Source of the DNA: Gamsiella multidivaricata
Lineage: Eukaryota > Mortierellomycota > Mortierellomycetes > Mortierellales > Mortierellaceae
Direction of reading: 5' to 3'
Assembly: GCF_025024155.1 (NCBI RefSeq)
Contig: NW_026251712.1
Coordinates: forward strand, 114,501-178,500
DNA length: 64,000 nucleotides
Part shown: piece by piece, positions 40,762 to 52,331 of the stretch
Numbering within the stretch: position 1 is the stretch's first letter
Layout of the letters: every line of letters starts with the position of its first letter
Made by a program: the position numbers and the translations under genes
The notes under the pieces: model-generated
What the model was told of the DNA's origin: nothing
What the model saw: only the letters and a program-made list of their open reading frames with translations
The model's database searches: none

Positions 40762-42408
40762 ATGATATTCCTTGCAGTTTCACATCTACTACCACTTGGC
40801 TCAGTGCCATCCCTCTCATCCTTATCTCCCAAATTCCCCTTTGTCACTTCTATGCCACCTGCAGACTCAACACCGAATATCAAGCCGACTTATCAGAGCG
40901 CAACTGAGACATTGCCCAGTCGTATTCTCAGACGCGTCCACACTAACGATGGCAGCTTACATCAATCGTCAAAGCAATCGCAAGCTAACCTGAAGTCAAA
41001 ACATCAACAGCAGCAAAGTCAGACAGATCCATCAACAGCAACCACCATTCTGCCGACGAAATTCAGCTTTTCGCAACTTTGGATTCGACAAAAACTATTC
41101 ATGAATCCATCTAACACGACCGCACTGTTACCGATGCAGCGTACGGCGTCCGCACCTCCGCTAGCCCCAGATCCTTCAACGGGCGACAATACTGGAGATA
41201 TCTCGAACGATAGCCGGAAAGCACCGCAATCCGCTCCAGGAAGGCTATCGAAACCGTTCTTGCCAACGTCAAATGCAGCCTCGACCTCGTCCTTTACAGG
41301 CTCTTGGGCGACGCTATGGAAACCACCGCGTCAATCAATCCTGATACTCGAATCAGCTTCGACTATCGCCACTGCGGATGGCACATCGACTTCAGTTCCT
41401 GCACCATTGCCCTCAGTTTCCATTTCACCTGATTTTGCGCCTCATACGACTCGACCCCATAGCCAGTCGCTGCCGTCTTTAACTCACACTGGATCTAAAG
41501 GTGTTCGCGTAAGCACATTCGAGGACACTTCTGGGATCTGTAACTCTGTCGACACCAGGAACTGTTCTAGTTTGAATTCAGATACCATGTCCAGGTCATG
41601 CCTGAAATTGATGCTTGCAGTTGTGCAGAAGAGGATTGCTGAAGGGAACGAGCAGCTAGAGCACTACCGCCAAATGATTCAACAGCTTATGCAAGATAAA
41701 CAGGAAGCTATTGAGTCACAAAGGCCGCTGCGGCAGGAAAGGGATACCATTGCACTTGGCATCGAGCAGCTGGAGCGATCGAGCCGACAGGCGATGAGCA
41801 CAACCTCTTTGAGACGGAATGCGCATTTCCCCAAGAACCGCCTCTCTTTATTTTCCAACGCCACCGGGGATCTCTGGACCGCGTCTTCGTATTCGAAACC
41901 CAACTCTAACCACCGGTGCGAGCTCCATGATATAAATACAGCTTTTACATGCCAACCCGAGACTGTGACTCATACGATTGTCAGTCCGATCATGGAAGTC
42001 CCTTCCGCACCGCTGCTTTTTCGAACATTGATAGCTTCGCCTACAGAGTCCGCCATGGCCTCACCCTCAGTTTCAGCACCGTTGGACATCGTTTCGGTTA
42101 CATCTATCTCCTCTCAATGTCAACCATGCCAGCTGGAAGCAACCCTGGCCGAGAAGCAGGCCCAGCTGAAGGTGCTCCAGAGCAAGATGAATCAGAGTCA
42201 GCAGAAAATCAACTCTACAGGATCCCAGGTAAAACTTATCAACCGGACATTTATTGCTCCGATTCAGGAATGCCTTGAGGAGGATTGCTCGGAATGGGCA
42301 AGGCTTACGGCTTTGGCAAAGACACAGGTGGATGCGCCAGTTATGAGCCGACCCAAAGAGGTGAAAGAAAGTGATGCATGCGTGTCAATGTCAGCCAGGG
42401 GTATCTAG
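40762..42408 (+). CDS. Ser/Thr-rich protein with central coiled coil, unknown
   Basis: I do not recognise the family. It is a single-exon frame of 548 aa; an in-frame ATG at 40852 (MPPADSTPN...) is an alternative start that removes a hydrophobic Pro/Ser-rich leader. Most of it is disordered and rich in Ser, Thr, Pro and Gln. A coiled coil lies at about residues 275-350 (KLMLAVVQKRIAEGNEQLEHYRQMIQQLMQDKQEAIESQR...IALGIEQLERSSRQ). A second coil is near 455-490 (EATLAEKQAQLKVLQSKMNQSQQKI). A CQPC motif precedes the second coil. It resembles its upstream neighbours in composition and in having one or two short coils. Confidence 0.65.
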   Translation: MIFLAVSHLLPLGSVPSLSSLSPKFPFVTSMPPADSTPNIKPTYQSATETLPSRILRRVHTNDGSLHQSSKQSQANLKSKHQQQQSQTDPSTATTILPTKFSFSQLWIRQKLFMNPSNTTALLPMQRTASAPPLAPDPSTGDNTGDISNDSRKAPQSAPGRLSKPFLPTSNAASTSSFTGSWATLWKPPRQSILILESASTIATADGTSTSVPAPLPSVSISPDFAPHTTRPHSQSLPSLTHTGSKGVRVSTFEDTSGICNSVDTRNCSSLNSDTMSRSCLKLMLAVVQKRIAEGNEQLEHYRQMIQQLMQDKQEAIESQRPLRQERDTIALGIEQLERSSRQAMSTTSLRRNAHFPKNRLSLFSNATGDLWTASSYSKPNSNHRCELHDINTAFTCQPETVTHTIVSPIMEVPSAPLLFRTLIASPTESAMASPSVSAPLDIVSVTSISSQCQPCQLEATLAEKQAQLKVLQSKMNQSQQKINSTGSQVKLINRTFIAPIQECLEEDCSEWARLTALAKTQVDAPVMSRPKEVKESDACVSMSARGI

Positions 42409-42798
42409 ATGTAATAAAATGCAAGTTTGAGCAGGGACCATGCAGTTGTGCATACACGTAGACTGGTAGACCTCGTCGCGTGCAGATATAGTATTTCCCA
42501 TGAGCGGGTCATGCAGTTTGTAGTCCATCTCCCCTGGTGCTTCCATCTGTTCGAAACTTAATTTCCTTCTCTGCTTTCTTTTGTGTACGCTTGCGGCCAT
42601 GGCTCCAGCGAATCACATCGCATGATGAAGATAGTGCTTATCCCAAAGAGGAAACGATTGGCCTCTCGACACATTAAGCCTGCGCAAATATAAAAAGGAC
42701 GGTGCAGGACCCCTCTCCCACTCTTTTTTTTTTTTTCTTCGCACGCCCATTGCTCCGTTCGTATCAACTAAAATCAGCCAACTTTCTTGTTAGTTCTC
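42409..42798. promoter_or_regulatory. Promoter of CDF transporter gene
   Basis: This gap includes TATAAAA at 42689-42695, about 100 bp upstream of the CDF start, followed by a CT-rich leader with a T12 run. The 69-codon minus-strand frame at 42391-42600 overlaps the previous gene's 3' end and is not supported. Confidence 0.5.
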
Positions 42799-44793
42799 AT
42801 GGAACTACCACTTCACACCTCCACACCGATTGAATCGAGTTCCGATTCATATAGACACCAAACACACTCTGTGCGCAAAGCCCATCATCACCATGCCGCA
42901 CAGTCCATGTCCTCGTCCTCGTCAGTCCACATCCCCATGTCCGTAACACCCCTCCATATTGGCACTATGACAGGAGGACCTGCTGGCACCTCAATCGGTG
43001 GACTCCCCTCGCCCGAGCTATCGTCTGCAGACGATTTCTACGAGGCTCGAGACCCCATGTTACTCGAATCGAAGCGCATGTCGGAGGACAAAATCAAGGC
43101 AATCCAATCCTCAAAGAAAGTAAGGGAGTTTTACCGAGAGCAGAACGAGCTAATCACCGAGCTCTTGGACCCGGCAGAATCGCGCGAGGGAGCTCAGGAG
43201 CAGGAGGAGCGAAACCAAGTCAAGGTACAGCATCTACAGAACAGCCACCAGAATACTTGGGAGCTCTCCCGTCAAATACCTCTCTTATCTAGTTCTAATC
43301 TGTATTCATTTGTGGCGATAGCTCAAAATTGCTATTTACGGTTCAGTCGGAGTGAATGTATGCCTGTTTCTATTACAGCTCTATGCGGCCATTTCATCAA
43401 AGTCACTGGCACTCTTTGCGACAATGGCCGATTCGTTCATGGACCTGCTCTCGGGAGTCATCCTCATGTATGCTGCCAGGGCCTCTACCAAGAGCAATTG
43501 GTTCAAGTATCCATCGGTAACGATTCTCTTTCTCTCTCTCTATCTGTGCGTGTACCTCTGCATTCCAGGTATAATGCAGCGTTCAATATGAATCCTAACA
43601 CTGAAGCTTCTGCGACTGGTAACCTGATAGGGCAAGTCACGAATGGAGACTGCAGGAACTATTGTCTTTGCATCCCTGATGGCCACCGTGTCTCTTCAAT
43701 TGATCGTACGTGGAATCTTATCACCTCGGACATGAGTAAACATGTCAACAGGATTTGCATACTAACTGTCTTACGCTACTCCTGCAGATTGAATCTGTCA
43801 GAGCCTTGATGGACAGCGATAAGCAACCACCTATGCCCAGCCCTCTCGCTATTGCTTTCGTTGGATTCGCCCTCGGTATTAGATCGTTTCTCATGGTAGC
43901 GGTTGTGTTTGGTAACCATAGCATGCTGGTCACTCATCACATTTGTTCATTTTTGTCATGTAGTGAGTAAATTGGGGCTTTTCATCTACTGCAGGGCCAT
44001 TTCGCAGTATAATGCAGCAAACATCCTGGCGATCGATCACAGGAACGACCTGGTGGTGAATGGATTTGGCTTGTTTGCGTCGTTGATGAGCAGACTCTGC
44101 TGGTGGCTCGATCCTGCAGGAGCCATTGTCGTTGCGTTGATCATCTTGCGCTCCTGGGTGTGGACCGCATATGGTAAAAGACATGGGCTTATTACTGAGC
44201 GGAATATTAGAAATATTAAATTTGGTGTCGCTCATCGCATGTCCTTCCTTCTTTCTTTCTTTCTTTCTTTTTTTTCCTGCTACCATAAGAACAAATGCAA
44301 CTCATTGTTGGCAAGACCGCGGACCCCGCCTTCCTGAAGAAGTTAACATATATCGGTATGGAATTCAATTGAACTCACGCAAACGGAAGATCTGCCCTCG
44401 ATCTGTTTGGCCATAGGTATGCTTACAGTGCGTCGCATTCAATTCTCAAAAATAGCGCTGACCCATCACCGGAAGATCTTGCAGGTCGATACTTGTACTG
44501 CATATCATGCTGGAAACAATCTCTTTGTCGAGGTCGATGTTGTTATGGCCCCTGAGACGCCATTGCGGGAGAGTCATGATATCAGCGAAAGTCTTCAGGT
44601 AGGTCATCGTTCTAACAGGCTGATGTGTTCCTTAGTGCCTTCATGGAGTAGGGTACACCCTAACCTATTTTTCTATGGTTTTTTATCATTATTCATACAG
44701 ATTAAACTCGAGTCCTTGGCCAACGTCGAGCGTGCTTTTGTTCATGTTGACTATGAGACATCGCATGCTCCGGAACATCGTAAATTAAAGTAA
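42799..44793 (+). CDS. Cation diffusion facilitator, Mn-CDF type
   Basis: This is a proton-coupled metal exporter that likely moves Mn2+ into an organelle or out of the cell. Eight exons close in frame: 42799-43224, 43322-43516, 43631-43705, 43788-43911, 43964-44173, 44290-44355, 44456-44598 and 44701-44793 (443 aa). The first 142 residues are a cytosolic, Ser-rich extension. TM2 carries DSFMD (in ATMADSFMDLLSG) and TM5 carries DHRND (in ILAIDHRNDLVVN). A DxxxD pair in both helices marks the Mn group, whereas Zn carriers have HxxxD. After TM6 comes the soluble C-terminal domain (THHRKILQVDTCTAYHAGNNLFVEVDVVM...LRESHDISESLQ). Intron 5 holds a (CTTT)n microsatellite. The ATG at 42799 is the first ATG in frame. 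Confidence 0.92.
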
Positions 44794-45008
44794 TCATGGA
44801 TACCAGAGCGCGTATTCATCCTTCAAAATAAATTAAATAAATTCTCTGTCCCTCTGAATTTTTTTTCCTGCGCGAGACCACCTGTAGTATTGCCACCAAA
44901 AATGAGCTCGGAAGTGGCTTGTGATGGTTGGCCCCAAAGCTCTTTTCAGAGATGCATGCAAGAGTGGTGTTTCATTCTTCTTTCCACCACTAACTCTGCA
45001 TCAAAATC

Positions 45009-47058
45009 ATGGCAGCGAATCGCTCGAGGCGTGAAAATGCGGGAAACCGGTATGGATCAGAGGAAAGAGCATATTTATTCTCGAAGTCCGTGTTACGCTA
45101 CGGAGTGATCACCATCGCTAATAATTATCCCGCGCATGCTTGAACCTTTAGTCTGCAAGCGTTGTTGAACCAGGAGGAGGATATGGAAGAGTTGTTTGAT
45201 GATGAAGGAGTGGATGAAGAATTTGAGATTCAAGGAAACGGTATGCAGCAGTAGCACGCATGGGGAATCGATACTCTCGACATTGTTGCGCCCAAGACCG
45301 TGGAGGCCAGGCTAACATTATGTCTTCTTGACTGTAGAGCAGGATGATATCGTTGACTCGGATTTCGACCAATCCAGCGCAGATGAAGAACCCGAAGACG
45401 GCGAGGATCCCAGTCTCGTTGAGGACCCGGAGGAAGCAAAAGCGCGGAAAAAACAGCAGGCCATGCTGAATCACCTCAAAACAGGAAAATCAGCGTTCTC
45501 TGTACCGGAAGGTTCAGCGACACCTGCAGGAGGTCGAGCGAAGTCAGCCCGACAGGCTGCGAGGAAGCAGCCGTTCACAGTGGTAACAGGAGCATCAAAA
45601 TTCCGAAGAGCGACCACAACTACAACTACCACATCATCACGATCCTCCAAGTCAGCAACAGCCTCCCCTGCGCCATCGTCAGCGACCATTAAAATCCCGG
45701 CCGAGATCCGTAAATCCTCCCGCAGGACAACCGTTTTGAACAAGCAGGAAACAGAGCTCAAGTTACTGGAGTACGAGACCCGAAGAGCCATGCAGCCCAA
45801 GCGCGAGAAAGCCGTGGTGCACAAGATGACTCAAGAGGAGCTGTTGCAGGAGGCCAAGAAGACGGAAGCACTCAACCTGGCTTCTTTGCAGGCATTCAAG
45901 GCACAGGAGATGGAGAAGAAGAAGGTAGTTAAGAAAAAGGAGGTTCCCATGGGGTCCTTCATCAGATACCACTCGTTTGCAGAATGGATTGGACATGGGC
46001 CCTTGATCCAGGCATTGGCGGAGACGGGTACTGCCACGCCGGGAGGAACGAGACCACCAACGAGGTCAGGATCGAGAGCTGGAAGTAGACCGGGATCGAG
46101 GGCTGGCAGCGTGGCTCCAGAAATTATGCCGACACAATATGGATCAGGGCATGTTGGAGGAGTGCCACCGCAGAGTCTTGCACAGTCGTTAGCACAATCG
46201 TTATTACAGCAGCAGCAGCAGCAGCAGCTCCAGGCACAGCAAGATAAGCCAAAACCAGTACCCATGTCAAGGGATTCTAGCCCTGCTCCAGAAGGAAAGC
46301 ACGTCAAGATTGAGCTAGACAGCGGGTCGGTATCAAAGGTGCCAGGATCACCCATGAATGTAGACATCACCAACGCGGGGAAAGATGTTGAGATGAGCTT
46401 GTCGTCTGGAAATGGAGACCAGGATCGGAAGACATCCGACATGCCTGCGGGAGCTCTGACCCCAGCACACTGGGCGGCCGTTAACATGTCTGCGGCATCC
46501 ATTGCCCGCAAGCGGAAAAGATTGCATCCAACGCAGATGTGTGGGCGTAATTGGGTGACCTTTTTTGGCTATGAGGATGAGGATTCGCCAATCAACGAAT
46601 GGTCATATGCAGAGAACTGTAAGTGCTAGTTCTTTCTATGGGCCATCGGGAGTGCAGCTTTTGCTCCTGCTAATTTTGTTGCGCCTAATTATTGATTATC
46701 CGTATCTATAGATCCGGACCGTAAACCCATCTGTCTCATCACAGGTTTGCCGGCCAAATACAAGGATCCCAAGACTGGTATTCCCTACGCAAACAAGGAG
46801 GCCTATAGAATTCTTCAGAACGTAGTCCGCCATGGCTATGTCTGGTCCAATGGACTGAACGCATACTGTCATGATGTAGCCCAGCCTTTACCAAAAGGAG
46901 TTCCGGCAGGAATGGCAGAGGTATTAATTGGTGGGCAACAAGTAGGCGAAGGGATTGTGATCAAGGATGGCGATTTAGTCTCCACAGGTGTTCATGGAGG
47001 CGGAGGCGGAGGTTACACATATCGTCGTCGACAACTGAAGCCGCCAGCCCATGAGTAG
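45009..47058 (+). CDS. VPS72: VPS72/YL1 (Swc2), SWR1-type complex subunit
   Basis: YL1 is the H2A.Z-binding subunit of the SWR1/SRCAP chromatin remodeller. Exons 45009-45049 (41 bp), 45152-45240, 45338-46618 and 46712-47058 join in frame to 585 aa. The N-terminus has the family pattern: ANRSRRENAGNRLQALLNQEED..ELFDDE, then DDIVDSDFDQSS, an acidic region that contacts H2A.Z-H2B. The middle is basic, then low-complexity, with a repeated RxGSRAGSRPGSRAGS stretch and a run of seven Gln. The C-terminal YL1_C domain is clear (CGRNWVTFFGYEDEDSPINEWSYAENYPDRKPICLITGLPAKYKDPKTGIPYANKEAYRILQ) and spans the last intron. The extreme C-terminus is Gly- and Arg-rich. Confidence 0.96.
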
Positions 47059-47584
47059 CATTACAGAGCATATCTGTCTTCTGGTTGGCGCGCTACTATC
47101 ATCGCGGCGTTCTTTCTGATCCTATGCAGCCGGTACCTGGTACTGCTCCCATCATGCGCACAGCCTCTACCTGCGCGTAGCATATACCCTCACCCCTCCC
47201 ATCCCAATTCTTTAAGCATCGGCCGATTCAGCCTAAGGATTCATCAACGTCTGTGAGGGCTTACATCCAAAGGACAACTGAGAGGAAGCGATGTCGCGCC
47301 AGGTGATGGTCTCGAGCAGGATCAGGTTAGCTGTTTCTCCTGTCATCAATAAACATCACTCTTCCATCATGATACCAGGACCAGATTATACTAAAAAGTG
47401 GTTTCATGACCAATGGTAACCGCGTGCTTGTGAGCAAAGCGCTCAGGAACACTAAGATACATCTCAAGATTACGCGCAGTGCTGAGACTTTTTTTTTTTT
47501 TTGATGACAATGAGAAAGTGCTATTATGTGACACCGTAGTCTATCTTGGTCGCCTCCTTATTCAGAAAGCCCCTGCCGCAATTC
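47059..47584. other. Convergent intergenic region
   Basis: Sequence between the 3' ends of VPS72 (+) and the F-box gene (-). It contains a T14 run near 47490 and presumably both polyadenylation sites. Confidence 0.45.
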
Positions 47585-49201
47585 TCATATCTTCAGCCCG
47601 ATCCACTTTAAGCTGATCGCGTCCATTCCAGCTGCGCGCAGAGCGTTTTTGACCTTGCGGCGGTCCCAGTTCTCTGGTATGGTCCATTTCAAGTACAAAC
47701 ACTTCAGTCGGCTCTGTGCAGAAAGGAATCCGTGTAACCTAGCAACTATATCCACAAACTCGCCTACAGTCAATGCTTCATCCCATTGACCAAATTCTGC
47801 CCGCAGATGCTCGATTTGACTTGACGCCCATGAAGCGTGAACAAGATCAGAGATTGGGATCGCATTATCCTCGCACAGCCAGTCTTCATGGACTTTCAGT
47901 TCTCTTAGCCGAGGACATCCAGCCAAAGCTCGACCCAAGGTCCGGCTAAGAGCAGTCGCTGCCTCATCCATCTTCATCACGCCCGCCTTGATAGGGACGT
48001 CAATGACCTCCAATGTCTTTGCACACTGGTCCAGGACCGCTGTGAGAACGCACTCACGGCTATTCATGAAACGCCCAAGGTACAGTTCACGCAACTGTGT
48101 GTACGGCTCAACCAATCGAAGGATTTCACTCTCGTCAATGTCTAAACATCGGAGGTCCAGGATCTGGAGGTTTGGACAGTGCTTAATCACGGCATCAATG
48201 ACCGAGGAAGTCTTCTCGTATTTGACTTTCGGAAGCATGAGATCGATGACGTTTGGACAGCTCTGGAGCAGTGGGAACACAATAAGGTCTTCGGCACGCG
48301 CCAAGTTGGCACCGAAATTTAGCTGCCGAAGAAGGGGGAACGTTGGCCAGACAGAGGAGTTGTTCACGATCGGAGCAGATGTAGTGGTTGGTTTGCCAAT
48401 CGAATCGCCACTTAATGAGCAAGCCACTTCGATCGCGAGGTGTTGCAGGGTTGCAGTGGGGAGGTGCCGGAGAAAGGACGCCGAGACGTCCACTCTGTCG
48501 ATTGCGATCGTGAGCGTTACGGACCTCAGGCTAGGGTGTCGCTTCAGAGCTGCAAGAGCGCTGTCACTGGTTTGGTGTAAAGGTTCGTCCAGGTCGAGGT
48601 GGTCGAGGTGGTCGCAGTGACAGAACAGCTGAGCAACAATGCCCCTTGTGAAATCCAAACGCAGCGTCCATAACCCTGGGTTGTCTCTGATGAGATCCCA
48701 CGATGACCGCATGTATTCCTCTCTCGTGGAGACATCCTCTCCAGGAGGACGCGATACGAGATGCAGAGACTTGAGATTAATGAACCCGCGCAGCTCTTGC
48801 TGCGCGTCCTTGCGGGAATTACTGATAGTAAGGTGCTGGACTCGCGTGGCATTCTCGATGAGGAGCTGCTTGACGCGCGTGCCTTCCAAAGAATGCCATT
48901 TGACGTACTCCCAACGGTAAGGCTCAAATAGCACACACCAGGTCCTTGAAACGGCTCGGTATCTCCAGATATCGACGTTGGAGAGGTGGGAGCAGATCGT
49001 TTTCATAATAGGCGGGAGGTCGAAGATGATAGAGGACGGAATTGTGCGCTGTCCTCGGATACACAAGGCCCTTGAAGTGTCCGAGGCTATCTTTTTGGCT
49101 GCCTGCGAGGAGTTCAGCAGGTGGATTGAGGGTGTAAGAGAATCGATTGTAGGATATGCCATTGCTACTTGATGCATAGTATGGATGACGGTGGACAACA
49201 T
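47585..49201 (-). CDS. F-box/leucine-rich-repeat-like protein
   Basis: This is a likely substrate adaptor of an SCF ubiquitin ligase. It is a single-exon frame of 538 aa. An F-box-like helix set lies at about residues 60-95 (LPPIMKTICSHLSNVDIWRYRAVSRTWCVLFEPYRW). The rest is a series of irregular leucine-rich repeats of about 25-30 residues with L-x-x-L-x-L spacing (for example LKSLHLVSRP, LWTLRLDF, LDHLDLDEPL, LRQLNFGAN, LQILDLRCLDID, LRELYLG). Fungi of this group often carry large families of such genes. The adjacent region upstream (49.5-50.6 kb) has remnants of a similar gene, suggesting local duplication. The target protein is unknown. Confidence 0.85.
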   Translation of the reverse strand: MLSTVIHTMHQVAMAYPTIDSLTPSIHLLNSSQAAKKIASDTSRALCIRGQRTIPSSIIFDLPPIMKTICSHLSNVDIWRYRAVSRTWCVLFEPYRWEYVKWHSLEGTRVKQLLIENATRVQHLTISNSRKDAQQELRGFINLKSLHLVSRPPGEDVSTREEYMRSSWDLIRDNPGLWTLRLDFTRGIVAQLFCHCDHLDHLDLDEPLHQTSDSALAALKRHPSLRSVTLTIAIDRVDVSASFLRHLPTATLQHLAIEVACSLSGDSIGKPTTTSAPIVNNSSVWPTFPLLRQLNFGANLARAEDLIVFPLLQSCPNVIDLMLPKVKYEKTSSVIDAVIKHCPNLQILDLRCLDIDESEILRLVEPYTQLRELYLGRFMNSRECVLTAVLDQCAKTLEVIDVPIKAGVMKMDEAATALSRTLGRALAGCPRLRELKVHEDWLCEDNAIPISDLVHASWASSQIEHLRAEFGQWDEALTVGEFVDIVARLHGFLSAQSRLKCLYLKWTIPENWDRRKVKNALRAAGMDAISLKWIGLKI

Positions 49202-49449
49202 CGGTAAAGAGTGTGTGGGGGATGCGGTTGTATGAGGAGAGAAGGTGGGACTTTTTCAACTCCTGCGTGATGTTGTGTTGATTTTAAGTGTTTGAGGTAT
49301 AGCCATATTCGCCCTCATCTTCGTCCTCTCCTTTGCCCTCACCTTCGCCCTCATTGTTTTATCCTCGTTTGATAGTTTCAGAAGAAAAAGGTTATGTAAT
49401 GCCCCCATTGTTTGCGTTAAAGTTACCTCCCGCGTCTGACGGGGAAGAT

Positions 49450-50560
49450 TGAAAGAGGGATACAGATGTACGGTCCAAATCCCATAGTTCAGCTTGGACT
49501 CCCTCGCCTGTCAACCCAATCCACCCTCAACCTCTTTCACAGGTCTTCAGGCGCTCAGTCAGGGTCCGCGTCAATTTTAGGCTCATCAGCCGCTTTTGGG
49601 CGGAGCGGCATCGATGCAGCTTTGTCAGTTATGTCCGCAAACGCGTCCGCAAACGCGTCCGTATTAATCGCACTGTCCCAACGGCCGACGTTTGAGTAGA
49701 CACCTTGGATCCCGGGATCAAAAAAATATTTCCCATGCGATGAACTTTTATACAATCTCAGAATCCTAAAGTGAGGACATTCGATCAAGATGTGGGCATA
49801 TAGTTTTGCTCAGAACTCTTACGATGACCTCCTACAAACCTGCACAACGGCCCTGGGACCGGAGCAAGATCGAGTTGTTGGCTACCTCTTAGGTTTTCCA
49901 GAAACAGCTTTCGTACGCTGCCATTGGATCCCATTAATCGTAAGAGCTCGTTCCATTCCTCGGTCTTGAACTGGAGATGTTCAAATGTTCGAGGCAGTAC
50001 TTCGTTAGGACGATGGAAGTCCACAGGACCTTCTCGCCACTAACCCTCGGTACTGCCCAAATTTCGTCGATCTCAACCTTCTCGATGATACCGCTTTGCG
50101 GCTGTATTTAAAATACAGCCATAAACAACGGGACACTCCTAATTTTTTGTCCGAAGGAGCATTCAATCTATCATGACGATCATGAGGTTCTGTAGTGTAA
50201 CAACAGAGAATAAGTTCAGTAGCCCTTGCGTCGATAGATCTTACCCGGAATCTAACGGACTTCAAGTTCGGATGTTCATCTAGGGCTTATTGAGACGCAG
50301 TCATTGCCTTGATGCCGAGGCGAGTCGCTTTCGAACTCGAGATAAAGGCTGTCGCTAAAGAGCAACCTGCAAGCGTATCGCTGTAGACACCTGGATACGC
50401 TTCATAAGACCCTATGCAGGATGAACTGGGAATACGATTGGGGTAATAATTCCTTTCGCTGTTTCAGTCAGATGTGAGATAGAGGAACCCTAGGTTGGCG
50501 GATTTGCGCAGTTTCTTCTCGGAGCCTTGTAGGGTGCTACGGATGGTAGGACGTCAGACT
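49450..50560 (-). pseudogene. Decayed F-box/LRR relative
   Basis: Minus-strand fragments in different frames look like pieces of an LRR protein: ESDVLPSVAPYKAP/KKLRKSANLGFLYLTSD near 50.5 kb, a frame at 50005-50265, EVLPRTFEHLQFKTEEWNELLRLMGSNGSVRKLFLENL at 49785-50024, and ILIECPHFRILRLYKSSS at 49555-49800. Stops and frame changes separate them, and splice sites do not restore one protein. It lies upstream of, and parallel to, the intact F-box gene. The assignment rests on repeat-like Leu spacing, so it is tentative. Confidence 0.5.
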
Positions 50561-51269
50561 CGCGGAGCGTTCTTAAAAGGATCTCTTTGGTTTAATCAGA
50601 TAGCGGGGTTGAAGAGGCATGAGTAGATACTGCTGACAAGAATTAGAATTTCGAAAATATAGGCGTCTTAAACTGTGTGTTGTCCCGGAACGTCATGACA
50701 CCTTGATGTGCCTGGAACGGAGTCCTTGTTCTTGCTCAGATAGTCTAATAGCAGACCCCCTGAGAGGAGGAGTGAGCAGCGGAGAGTGAGCCATTGGTGC
50801 TATGGCATACGGATAAGTGCAGCTGGGGCTGTCGGTGAAGCTGGGAAAGACAGTGTTGAGAAAAGAAGGGAAGAAACGAAGCGCGGTATCAGATACAGTT
50901 GACACCCTTGTTGCCAACATTGCAGCATTTTTTCTCCTTCTTCACACGCGATTCTTATGACAGCTATTAATGCTGATACTAATTTGACACATATTGTCGC
51001 GCTGTACATGGAGCAGACTGCATTCAAAGGGATCGTCCTTGATGAGGGAACGGAAGATATGGTGTCTTCCAGACCCTTTTTTTGTGCGAGTTAGCGAGTT
51101 TAGGTTTCCTAAGAAAAAACGCGTTCAAATCCTTAAGCCACATGTCAAAACAGACCCCTTGCGGCCCGGAATTTGGTGATGCTGCCTACACGCAAGTAGG
51201 ACCGCCTTGTTCATCGTTTCTCTCCACTCTCCCATCAACCCACACTCACTCACATACTTTACATTTATA
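50561..51269. other. Intergenic region
   Basis: About 700 bp with no supported gene. The last 100 bp are CT- and CA-rich and probably form the 5' UTR of the next gene. Confidence 0.4.
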
Positions 51270-52007
51270 ATGGCCGGTGGACGCTACCCCTATCCCAAGC
51301 ACGTCTGGTACGTCCCCTCCGCCCCTCTGCCCAATAACAACAACTACCGACTTATATCCCTCTAAGCACATCGGATGACGATCGAACCAGAATGCTGAAG
51401 GGACAATGCTCGGAACATGCAACAACGACCTCCACTTCATACAAACTACTTTACAAACAAACACGCCCGCCTACTCTGCTTGCCTCGGTGTGTCGACTAA
51501 ACCAATTTTACCGTTCTATCTCTATGATAGGTCTCCTTCTGGTGGTTGGTGGACCCAGCCCACTAACTGGAAGTCCAACACTGCCGTCGCCGTCGGTATC
51601 ACTGCTACCATCGTTGCTGCCGTCTGGAAGTACTCTGCCGAGAACGAGGTACCGGATTCGTTCAATTGAACACGTAGAACTATCATGGATCTCAATCAGG
51701 GCACCCTAGGATAATCTCATTTCGTAGGCAGGGAATGCCGCGCAAAAGGAAACTAACAACAACGGATGCTGTCTTGTTTAATGAACACATTAGGAGCGTC
51801 ACAGCCGCCCCAAGGGTTGGATCCCATCCCAGCTTGTGAGTCGCTCTTCCATTCCTCTGTCTGCTGCTCTGCTATGGTGCTATCAAATGCAAACAACGTT
51901 TCAGTTGCGGTCGGATCAGTATATATCCTAACAATTCCGTTTTATTTCTTCCTACTTGCTAGTGGGCAAAGGAGTTCCGGGATGGCGAGGTTTATGGAAA
52001 GAAATAA
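51270..52007 (+). CDS. Small single-TM protein, probably mitochondrial
   Basis: Four small exons, 51270-51307, 51531-51648, 51794-51835 and 51963-52007, close in frame to 80 aa. The N-terminus is MAGGRYPYPKHVWSPSGGWW, followed by TQPTNWKSNT and one hydrophobic segment (VAVGITATIVAAVWKYSA). A charged tail follows (RHSRPKGWIPSQLWAKEFRDGEVYGKK). The aromatic N-terminus plus one TM resembles fungal accessory subunits of respiratory complexes (complex I type), but I cannot name the subunit. Four exons for an 80-residue protein is intron-dense. Frame closure and the short conserved-looking blocks make the model credible. Confidence 0.75.
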
Positions 52008-52331
52008 ATGAATGGCCAGGATACAACAAACAGTATCGGACGAAAGGACACAAACAGAGTCGCGAGCAGTGATCGCTGTATAGAAACAAGAAATAAAGCC
52101 CTTTAACCAACACGGGAAATACCAAAACATTCAAGTGCATAAACATCGCTTTTCGCATGGATGACTACAATGAAGCTTGTGGGAGAGAGGAGGTCATTGG
52201 GTAGATGAAATGAGATGTTTATGTCAAGTTTACAAGTGTGTTTATTTTTTGGTTATAAAATCCAGTCGACAATGATCGATTCGCACTCTCTTTTCGCTTG
52301 TAATTTCTTAGAGGTTGCGTTAATCTACCAT

